DNA from: an uncultured Lachnospiraceae bacterium
Lineage (GTDB): Bacteria; Bacillota; Clostridia; Lachnospirales; Lachnospiraceae
Length of the DNA: 39,066 bases
Reading direction: 5' to 3'
Assembly (NCBI GenBank): GCA_945864145.1
Contig: CAMBAN010000013.1
Span: 1-39,066, forward strand
Below the pieces are notes generated by a model that saw only the letters and a list, made by a program, of their open reading frames with translations, had not been told where the DNA came from and ran no database searches. Each line of letters begins with the position of its first letter. Within the stretch, counting starts at the first letter, position 1. Of this stretch, positions 1 through 5,979 are shown one piece after another. Both the position numbers and the translations under genes were made by a program.

Positions 1-709
1 AACTAGGCGATATTCTTTGTGTTTCTTATCAGACAATCAGCAAATGGGAAAATGGGATTGTATATCCTGATATAACAATGCTCCCTCGAATTAGTGGTTA
101 CTTTGGAGTTTCTGTGGATGCACTTTTAGGATTGGAACCATTGGATGATTCCTATACTCCATCGAATTCTGGAAAAGCAGAATATTGGGAAAAGAGACTG
201 GAATATTTGAAACGAACTCGTAAAACAATGTGGAATGAGGACTATATTAGATTTTTAGTTCGTGACGTTTGGAAAATCAACAGACCAATTACCATATTGG
301 ATTATATATTCGAGGAATGGAATATGATAAACTATGTCGGCATGAAGGACTTAGTAAATTGTGGAAGACAGAGCTGGAGCGACAGAATAGGGATTATTCC
401 ATTGCAATGAAAGTGCCTCATTACATGAAAGAAGCTGAATTGAAAAAGGTATCATGTAGAATGAATGATAAGGTTACATTTTTAGAGCCTGAACAACCGG
501 ATTACACAGAAATATTGGATAGTATTGCCAGGGCAGATCATTGGAATGAAGAAAAAAGTGATGAAGAAATGGAAGCAGATATTGCTTACTTTATGAATCA
601 TGGAATGAACAGGAAAGATGCAGAAGATTATTGCAGACAGCAAAATGGTATTGTTAAGTATTTGAAAAAGAATGAGCAAGAAATATCAATTATGACAAAA
701 TCAAATTGA
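1..709 (+). pseudogene. XRE-type HTH / SAM-dependent methyltransferase fusion, internally deleted and frameshifted (5' end outside window)
   Basis: The reading frame is open from base 3 and enters the window inside an XRE-type HTH (VSYQTISKWENG, then FGVSVDALLG). It continues into the start of a class I methyltransferase (EYWEKRLEYLKRTRKTMWNE, then PITILDY). In the family ILDY is followed by the glycine-rich SAM loop (GCG.G); here the frame instead runs into unrelated residues and stops at 410. A second frame (about 300-709) carries what looks like the methyltransferase C-terminus: SKLWKTELERQNRDYSIAMK, then VTFLEPEQPDY, then MNRKDAEDYCRQQNGIVKYL. The two halves fit one ancestral gene with the SAM-binding and catalytic middle removed and the frame lost. 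The original was probably a regulator fused to a methyltransferase of unknown substrate. A sequencing error alone would not explain the missing core. The promoter of the next gene overlaps the pseudogene's last codons. Confidence 0.75.
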
Positions 710-734
710 CTATAACATCTTTTGTGTGTATAAT
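706..734 (+). promoter_or_regulatory. Sigma-A promoter for the small HTH gene
   Basis: TTGACT (706-711) and a consensus TATAAT (729-734) are separated by 17 bases, about 44 bases upstream of the start codon at 778. The -35 hexamer overlaps the stop codon of the pseudogene, so the small HTH gene has its own start of transcription. A strong AGGAGGT ribosome binding site follows at 763-769. Confidence 0.8.
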
Positions 735-777
735 AAAGACAGAATGAAAATGTCATACATGCAGGAGGTGGATTGCA

Positions 778-1059
778 ATGAAAAAGATTTCGACACTTGA
801 GGATGCTTTGCAAAGAATAGAAGAGCTTGAAAAAGTAAATGCCAAGCTTAAGGAAGAACTTGAATATTATAAAAACAGAAAAATGAGCGGACGCCAGAAA
901 CACAATGCTAAATGGATGTCAATCTATAATGATTTTGTTGCTTGTTATGAAGGTGGCATGACCATGTTGGAGATTGCAAAGAGGAATAATGTCAGTGAGC
1001 GAACCATTTATAGATATAAGGCTTATTATGATCAATTAAAGAGCAGCCAGGAAGAATAA
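778..1059 (+). CDS. Small coiled-coil / helix-turn-helix DNA-binding protein
   Basis: A 93-residue protein. Residues 1-35 are heptad-like and charged (LEDALQRIEELEKVNAKLKE), predicting a coiled coil for dimerisation. The C-terminal half contains a compact helix-turn-helix of the resolvase/transposase-like type: MTMLEIAKRNNVSERTIYRY. There is no catalytic domain, so it is probably a small transcription factor or a domain left from a larger recombinase or mobile-element protein. It has a near-ideal promoter and the ribosome binding site AGGAGGT eight bases before the ATG, so it is likely expressed. It stands alone between a pseudogene and a poorly coding stretch, which gives no functional clue. 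Target and role are unknown. Confidence 0.7.
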   Translation: MKKISTLEDALQRIEELEKVNAKLKEELEYYKNRKMSGRQKHNAKWMSIYNDFVACYEGGMTMLEIAKRNNVSERTIYRYKAYYDQLKSSQEE

Positions 1060-1096
1060 GATTTTGTGTCATAGATAGGCCTAAAAGTTTAAAATT

Positions 1097-1300
1097 TTGA
1101 TAGCATGGATGATGTCAAAGCAGAGTGCAAGTGCAGAGTTTGCAGTAGTGACAGATTATTTAAAGGATAAGGTAGCATTGAATGTTACAAGTAATGATAA
1201 TAAAAATCGTCGTGCAAAAGGAAGTTGGTATTATGTATGGAAAGGTATCTATGAGATTATGGAAAATCAGAGAGGCATATGGTTGCCTCTTTTAAACTAA
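1097..1300 (+). CDS. Doubtful short ORF, possibly a gene remnant
   Basis: A 67-codon frame that needs a TTG start or internal ATGs near 1109 and has no convincing ribosome binding site. The translation (for example RRAKGSWYYVWKGIYEIMEN) is protein-like but I do not recognise it. Its last codons form a perfect 7-bp hairpin (AGAGGCA 1271-1277, TGCCTCT 1284-1290) followed by TTT. It may be the 3' remnant of a decayed gene with its terminator rather than an active gene. Confidence 0.2.
   Translation: MIAWMMSKQSASAEFAVVTDYLKDKVALNVTSNDNKNRRAKGSWYYVWKGIYEIMENQRGIWLPLLN
1271..1293 (+). terminator. Short terminator-like hairpin
   Basis: AGAGGCA (1271-1277), loop TATGGT, TGCCTCT (1284-1290), then only three further T residues. 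The stem is perfect but the T tract is short, so this is a weak intrinsic terminator for the small HTH transcript or an unrelated hairpin. Confidence 0.4.
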
Positions 1301-1392
1301 AAAAGAATATTTCTCCATAATTATAACATAAGGCAAAGCTTATATTACCCAATATTAGTCATTATTACTAAAAAATGTGAATTTATACAAAA

Positions 1393-1476
1393 TTGGTAAC
1401 GTTTCCAATGTACAAAATGCACTTTCTTTGGTATAATTCCAATCGTTGTGGTATAACACACGAAACACCTATTTCG
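1393..1476 (+). promoter_or_regulatory. Promoter and candidate operators of the GPH transporter
   Basis: TTGGTAACGTTTCCAA (1393-1408) is a near-perfect palindrome centred on AACGTT, the style of LacI/GalR-family operators and related to cre sites. A TATAAT lies at 1432-1437; the matching -35 position (TGTACA, 1409-1414) directly abuts the palindrome, so a bound repressor should block polymerase. Two further inverted repeats follow: TGTGGTATAACACA (1447-1460) and CGAAA-N6-TTTCG (1461-1476). This layout suggests sugar-responsive or catabolite control. The regulator is not encoded nearby. The remaining bases of 1301-1537 show nothing else. Confidence 0.55.
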
Positions 1477-1537
1477 ATAACGTAAGTATAAAAATGTGAA
1501 AGAAATGGGATTATGAGTTACATGGAGAGGAATAAAA

Positions 1538-2854
1538 ATGAATAAAAGATTTGTTATGCGTCAGCGATTTGGATATGGTGCGGCCGATATGGGTAGTAAT
1601 TTTGTGTGGTCGATGATTACAACCTATCTTGCAGTATTTTATACAGATGTAGCAAGCATCAGTGCAGTTACAGTGGGAATGATTATGCTGGTTTCCAAGT
1701 TTGTGGATGCTTGTACAGACGTTATGATGGGAGTAATTGTAGACAGGACAAGAACAAGATGGGGAAAGTGTAGACCCTATTTTCTTTTTGGGGCGATTCC
1801 ATTAGCTCTCTTTGCAGTGGTTACTTTCTTTATGCCGGAATTTGACAGTGATTTGAAAAAGGTTATATATGCATTTATTACATTCAATTTGGTGAGCACC
1901 GGGTATACGATTGTAAATACACCGTTATCTGCTATTTTACCCAGTCTGACTGATGACATGCATGAGCGTAACGTTTTAGTAACTTTTAGAATGATTATGG
2001 CTGCGATTGGTGGCTTTTGCGTGACGACGTTTGCGACACCTGTCATTAACCGATTTGGTGGTAACAGCAATACGAAAAGTTATTGCTACACTATGGTAAT
2101 CTTTTCCATATTTGCAATGATTCTATTCTTTTTCGCTTTTATGAATACGAAGGAATCAGTAGCATCTGTAAAGGCAGAGAAAGTCACATTCAAGCAAGGG
2201 ATTAAGGCTGTAAATGGTCAGTATATTTTGTTCATTTTTATTATGTTTGTATTTATGCTTGGCTTTGCGGTTAAGCAGGCAGGTGTTGTTTACTATTACA
2301 CATATGTTGTAGAAAAAGTAAATGTTATTCCCATTCAGGCGGCTGTGACATCTGTTTCTATGATTGTCAGTCAATCAAGTCTGCCAATGCTTGTTAAGAA
2401 AATAGGAAAAAAGAAATGCATGTGTTTGATGGCTTTGATTGCGTTTATTGGTAACTTTTTCTTTATTTTCTCAAACAATAACGTTTTGATGCTGATTTTG
2501 GGAACTGTACTTGTATGGTCAGCGCTTGGTTTCCTGATGGGAATGAGATTTTCGCTTTTAGCGGATGTTGTAGATTATTGTGAAATGAAGTCGGGCATTC
2601 AGGCAGCAGGAATTCTTTCTTCCTTGGATAGCTTTGTGGCTAAATTGACATTTGGTCTGAATGTTACTTTATTTACTGCACTTATGAGCCTTGGTGGATA
2701 TGTTCCAAATCAGCAGCAAACAGATTTGGAGAAGTTTTTTATCAATATAGGATTTATTGGAATACCGATGCTTTGTCTGGTACTTATGGTTGTTTTGCTA
2801 CGCTTCTTCAAGGTAGAAGAACTATTAGAACAGGGAAAAAAAGGAACAAAGTAA
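1538..2854 (+). CDS. GPH-family (MelB/XynP-like) glycoside:cation symporter
   Basis: A 438-residue integral membrane protein of the glycoside-pentoside-hexuronide:cation symporter family (major facilitator fold). The N-terminal signature GYGAADMGSNFVWSMITTYL and the loop VDRTRTRWGKCRPY are characteristic, as is RFSLLADVVDYCEMKSG in the second half. About 12 hydrophobic segments span the chain and the length is normal for the family. It should import a glycoside or oligosaccharide with Na+ or H+ across the cytoplasmic membrane. A xyloside substrate is attractive because a giant xylanase lies 22 kb downstream, but that link is inference; melibiose, glucuronide or other glycosides fit equally. 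It is monocistronic, preceded by a LacI-type operator and followed by a strong palindromic element that can terminate transcription. Confidence 0.9.
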   Translation: MNKRFVMRQRFGYGAADMGSNFVWSMITTYLAVFYTDVASISAVTVGMIMLVSKFVDACTDVMMGVIVDRTRTRWGKCRPYFLFGAIPLALFAVVTFFMPEFDSDLKKVIYAFITFNLVSTGYTIVNTPLSAILPSLTDDMHERNVLVTFRMIMAAIGGFCVTTFATPVINRFGGNSNTKSYCYTMVIFSIFAMILFFFAFMNTKESVASVKAEKVTFKQGIKAVNGQYILFIFIMFVFMLGFAVKQAGVVYYYTYVVEKVNVIPIQAAVTSVSMIVSQSSLPMLVKKIGKKKCMCLMALIAFIGNFFFIFSNNNVLMLILGTVLVWSALGFLMGMRFSLLADVVDYCEMKSGIQAAGILSSLDSFVAKLTFGLNVTLFTALMSLGGYVPNQQQTDLEKFFINIGFIGIPMLCLVLMVVLLRFFKVEELLEQGKKGTK

Positions 2855-2906
2855 TTTCAAAAAATATATAACGATAAGGGAGTATATAACTCTCTGAAAA
2901 AGTAAG

Positions 2907-2996
2907 AAGGGGTTGTAAAATAACTCCTTAAAAAAGCAGCAGCTTACCGACATCTAATTGATGGCAGTAAGCTGCTCTTTATTTTTACAGCCCCTT
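2907..2996. repeat. Nested palindromic element (MITE-like) with terminator potential
   Basis: The outer arm AAGGGGTTGTAAAA (2907-2920) pairs with TTTTACAGCCCCTT (2983-2996) with only one G-T wobble. Inside it a second perfect stem, AGCAGCTTAC (2938-2947) with GTAAGCTGCT (2967-2976), encloses CATC/GATG. The inner stem followed by CTTTATTTTT would act as the terminator of the GPH gene. The double nesting and near-identical outer arms look more like a mobilised palindromic intergenic repeat than a plain terminator. Copy number elsewhere in the genome is unknown. Confidence 0.6.
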
Positions 2997-2998
2997 GT

Positions 2999-3040
2999 GA
3001 CGCTTTTGCGTCGCTGTTAGTGGGCAATCTTTTTTTGCCC
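2999..3040. repeat. Two short consecutive hairpins
   Basis: GACGC-TTTT-GCGTC (2999-3012) and GGGCAA-N7-TTGCCC (3022-3040) are perfect stems lying between the palindromic element and the repeat array. No coding frame covers them. They resemble in style the paired hairpins at 39027-39059. Confidence 0.5.
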
Positions 3041-3058
3041 TGGGGATTTCAGTGTAAG

Positions 3059-3305
3059 TTTTATAGGAAGAAAGAAGATAAATCGCCGTAAGCTGAAACT
3101 CAGTTTTCCTATAAGAAAGTTAAAAGAGCAAATCTTATAGGACAAAAAAGCAAGATTAGCTGTTGGTTATGATGTAAATCTCCTATAGAGTTATTGCTAT
3201 AAGTAAGTCTTATAGGATACACATGAATTCAAAGTAGAAAAAAATTCAAAATTTCTTACAAAAAGTCCTATAGGAATCTCTATTACAAATAACCTTATAG
3301 GAAAT
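3059..3305. repeat. Array of seven TCYTATAGGA motifs in inverted pairs
   Basis: Seven copies of a 10-bp near-palindromic motif occur in about 245 noncoding bases. Forward copies are at 3059-3069, 3133-3143, 3208-3217 and 3293-3303; reverse-oriented copies at 3105-3118, 3181-3190 and 3266-3276 (the last fully palindromic, TCCTATAGGA). Measured at the TATA core, forward copies are 74, 75 and 85 apart and reverse copies 74 and 85 apart. Each reverse copy precedes a forward copy by 26-27 bases, giving three hairpin-capable units, the first with a perfect 10-bp stem. Sequences between motifs are not alike. No cas genes or transposase are nearby. It could be a cluster of operator sites, a structured RNA, or an intergenic repeat family. 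Confidence 0.75.
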
Positions 3306-3451
3306 CCCAACAGTCTAAACGACGATGTAAATGAATTTTATTATTGCCATTTGTAGGCTTCCACCATTTACAACCTTTCCAGGTAGACAACTGATAGAAT
3401 AAAAGTGTATATTGATGTTGATATTGAAAAAATACTGGCAGATAAAAAACT

Positions 3452-3486
3452 ATGACATACAGGTGTCGTAATTCATATAAGATAAT
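3452..3486 (+). promoter_or_regulatory. Promoter with inverted-repeat operator before the GNAT-GyrI-WYL cluster
   Basis: GACA-TACAGG-TGTC (3454-3467) is an inverted repeat, extendable to TATGACA/TGTCGTA with one mismatch. It overlaps a possible -35 (ATGACA, 3452-3457); a possible -10 (TATAAG, 3476-3481) lies 18 bases on. A repressor or promoter-remodelling activator could act here. The downstream WYL-type regulator is the natural candidate for autoregulation, but this is inference. Nothing else was recognised in 3306-3549. Confidence 0.45.
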
Positions 3487-3549
3487 GTATATAGCGCAAA
3501 AGAAAGTGCAATACAATATCTTATGAAAAACACGGAGGATGCTAGAATT

Positions 3550-4116
3550 ATGATGATGGATGTGTATGACAAAATTCCAATGTTGGAAAGTAACAAGTTT
3601 TTACTAAGAGAAATCAAGGAAGATACAGACACTGAGGATTTACTCAAGGTGTATTCGGACAAGGAAGCAGTACCACTTTTTAACAGTGATAATTGCGTAA
3701 ATGGATTTTATTATGTTTCTATAAAAGAAATGAAGGCTACAATTGAATTTTGGAAAGATGAATATCAAAAAAGATATTATGTGCGTTGGGCTGTGGTGGA
3801 TAAAAGAAGGAATCAGGCAATAGGTACGATTGAGTTATTTAATCGAAACGCGAATGACTATTTTAATAATTGCGGATTGCTCAGATTGGACTTAAGAAGT
3901 GATTATGAAAAACAAGATGACATAGCAGATATTCTTTCTATTATTGTCCCGAAAACAAAAGAATTATTTGCATGTGATAAGCTTGCAACAAAGGCAATTC
4001 CAATTGCAAAGGAACGTATTAAGGCGCTGGAATTTGCTGGATTTAAACTATCAGACGAATCTTTAATAGGACATGATGGAACAAAATATGATTCCTATTA
4101 TGTGAGAGAGGTGTAA
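3550..4116 (+). CDS. GNAT-family N-acetyltransferase
   Basis: About 188 residues if translation begins at the ATG-ATG-ATG run at 3550, which sits 11 bases after GGAGG (3534-3538); an earlier ATG at 3523 lies before that site and is less likely. The protein has the GNAT layout: LESNKFLLREIKEDTDTEDL at the start, the central strand RWAVVDKRRNQAIGTIELFN, and the C-terminal pattern AKERIKALEFAGFKLSDESL typical of RimJ/RimL-like acetyltransferases. It should transfer acetyl from acetyl-CoA to an amine; the substrate cannot be told. The usual R/Q-x-x-G-x-G/A pyrophosphate loop is poorly conserved (LRSDYEKQDD), so cofactor binding or activity may be altered. It is the first gene of a cluster with a GyrI-like protein and a WYL-like regulator. 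Confidence 0.75.
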   Translation: MMMDVYDKIPMLESNKFLLREIKEDTDTEDLLKVYSDKEAVPLFNSDNCVNGFYYVSIKEMKATIEFWKDEYQKRYYVRWAVVDKRRNQAIGTIELFNRNANDYFNNCGLLRLDLRSDYEKQDDIADILSIIVPKTKELFACDKLATKAIPIAKERIKALEFAGFKLSDESLIGHDGTKYDSYYVREV

Positions 4117-4120
4117 GAGG

Positions 4121-4753
4121 ATGTTTTTTGATTAAAAAAAAGAATATAAAGAATTTTATATGCCGAAGAATAAGCCTGAAATTGTTAATGTACCAAAAGC
4201 AAATTATATAGAGGTACGTGGAAAAGGAAATCCAAATAATCCTGATGGTGAATATCAGCAGGCGATTGGGATACTGTATGCTGTGGAATATACATTAAAA
4301 ATGAGTTATAAAACGAATTACAAAATCCGGGGATTTTTTGAATATGTGGTTCCACCATTGGAAGGATTTTGGTGGCAGGAGGATACCCAGGGTGTGGATT
4401 TTGAAAACAAAGAGAGCTTTCACTGGATTTCCGTTATTCGATTGCCTGATTTTGTTACAAAGAAGGATTTTGAATGGGCGGTAGAAACTGCTACGAAAAA
4501 GAAAAAGTTAGATTGTTCGAAAGCAGAATTTCTACCTGTGGAAGAAGGACTGTGTGTACAAATGATGCATATAGGTTCCTTTGATACGGAACCAGAGTCA
4601 GTAGCGTTGATGGATGCATTTATAGAAGAGCAGGGCTATGAAAATGATATGAATGCAGAACGTCTGCATCATGAAATTTATATGTCTGATGCAAGGAAGG
4701 TTGCACCTGAGAAATGGAAAACGGTGATAAGACATCCGATTAAAAGAAAATAA
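4121..4753 (+). CDS. GyrI-like small-molecule-binding protein, with a stop codon in the native N-terminus
   Basis: Read from 4160 the product is 197 residues of the GyrI-like (AraC effector-binding) family: MPKNKPEIVNVPKANYIEVR, then FFEYVVPPLEGFWWQ, then HHEIYMSDARKVAPEKWKT. Members bind small hydrophobic ligands, and some hydrolyse them. Thirteen codons upstream, in frame, is ATG at 4121 giving M-F-F-D-stop-K-K-E-Y-K-E-F-Y and then the annotated start. Family members usually begin with a similar DYKKEYK.LY segment, so the TAA at 4133-4135 probably replaced a tyrosine codon. A plausible ribosome binding site (GAGAGG, 4106-4111) serves 4121, whereas 4160 has only a weak one. Expression of a shortened protein from 4160 is possible but likely reduced. 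It lies between the acetyltransferase and a WYL regulator, a common pairing in Clostridia. Confidence 0.75.
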
Positions 4754-4785
4754 AGTATCTGGAATAGTTATCAGGGTGGTGAAAT

Positions 4786-5940
4786 ATGAAAACGGACAGA
4801 TTATACGCAATGACACTATATTTGCTTAATCACGGCAAGGCTTCTGCCTCGGAGCTTGCAAAGCACTTTGAAGTATCTGTGAGAACAATTCAAAGGGATA
4901 TAGATGCACTATGTCAGGCAGGCATTCCGATATATGCCATCACTGGTACAAACGGCGGATATGAGATTTTAAGCGATTACAAAATGAATAGTCAGTTGGC
5001 ATCGGAAGATGAGTATGCATATATGGCAACGGCGATTAATGGATTGAAAACAGTGACTAATAATCCGACGGCAGATGATATTTATGAAAAAATAACAGCT
5101 ATGTCTAATCATGGCAACACGGGAATGATTTTGGATTTTTCCGTGTTAAGAGAAGGTGACGAAAACTTACTTCAAGTATTACAGTTGGTGGTAAAAAACA
5201 AACAGGTAGTTAATTTTTCGTATACAAACAACAAGGGAAAAGAGATAACCACAAAAATAAGCTTGCGTTGTCATGGTAATGCAATATATAGAATAAAGGA
5301 ATACCTAAATGGAAAACTGCTTGAAACTCTTGAAGATGGCTCAGTTCTTATGGAAATCTATGTTGTAGAGAATGAGCAATGGTGGATTGGTGTTGTACTA
5401 TCACAAGGAAAAGATGTTGAAGTGATAGAACCCGAGCATATAAAAAAGAGAATCATAGGATATGCAAAAGAGATAATCAGGTTGTATTTTCCTGCTGCGT
5501 CCTTGTGCAGACTGTTACAGGTGGAAGGAAAGAATGGGGAAGAATTATTTATCATGCTGGAGAAAGAAAATGGATTTACAGACACAGTACTTGGTAAAAT
5601 CACATTTTCTTTGTGTAAAGACAACAGAATAGAGGTGTGTATTCCTTCCAAGGGAGCAACTTATGTGCATGAGTGTGTACCCAATCCTTCCTTTTTAGCA
5701 AGCATCATAGAACTATTCCAAGAGAATCATAATCTTTCGATAAAAGAAATAAATGCGTGCTTTGCACAGTTCAATGACAATTACGTTTGTGAGAAGATGG
5801 CGCCGGGAACAGACTTTGATTATGTGCTGTATTTTCCAGACCATAAGCCTGATGCATGGTATTACTGCGTGAAAGCAGAAATGGGACATACCATTTATCA
5901 CCGGTTTACAAGAGAAGATTATCTTGCATTGATTGGATAG
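4786..5940 (+). CDS. HTH_11 / WYL-type regulator lacking the WYL core, fused to a DUF3877-like domain
   Basis: A 384-residue composite protein. Residues 1-60 are a DeoR/HTH_11 winged helix (ASELAKHFEVSVRTIQRDID, then GTNGGYEI). Residues 115-150 enter the WYL region (MILDFSVLREGDENLLQVLQ, VVNFSYTNNKGKEITTK), but the next part is already the WYL C-terminal extension (YLNGKLLETLEDGSVLMEIY, ENEQWWIGVVLSQG.DVEVIEP). About 70 residues that normally contain the WYL motif itself are missing without frame loss. From about residue 226 (EIIRLYFPAASLCRLL) to the end the sequence resembles DUF3877: IPSKGATYVHECVPNPSFLA, then DFDYVLYFPDH, then GHTIYHRFTREDYLALI. WYL domains sense nucleic-acid or nucleotide ligands; losing the core should change or abolish sensing. 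It may control its own cluster. The start at 4786 follows GGGTGG at a normal distance. Confidence 0.75.
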   Translation: MKTDRLYAMTLYLLNHGKASASELAKHFEVSVRTIQRDIDALCQAGIPIYAITGTNGGYEILSDYKMNSQLASEDEYAYMATAINGLKTVTNNPTADDIYEKITAMSNHGNTGMILDFSVLREGDENLLQVLQLVVKNKQVVNFSYTNNKGKEITTKISLRCHGNAIYRIKEYLNGKLLETLEDGSVLMEIYVVENEQWWIGVVLSQGKDVEVIEPEHIKKRIIGYAKEIIRLYFPAASLCRLLQVEGKNGEELFIMLEKENGFTDTVLGKITFSLCKDNRIEVCIPSKGATYVHECVPNPSFLASIIELFQENHNLSIKEINACFAQFNDNYVCEKMAPGTDFDYVLYFPDHKPDAWYYCVKAEMGHTIYHRFTREDYLALIG

Positions 5941-5979
5941 GAATGAAATGAATGCCACTGAACATTATGTTTCATATTT

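Noticed and set aside
1097-1300. A confident small gene
   Set aside because: Kept only as a doubtful ORF: poor start, no ribosome binding site, no recognised family.
3059-3305. Possible CRISPR array
   Set aside because: Motif is only 10 bp, alternates in orientation, and gaps alternate between about 17 and 37-48 bases; no cas genes in the window.
3295-3516. Minus-strand ORF with WKGCKWWKPTNGN
   Set aside because: Overlaps the repeat array and promoter region, lacks a ribosome binding site and recognisable family.
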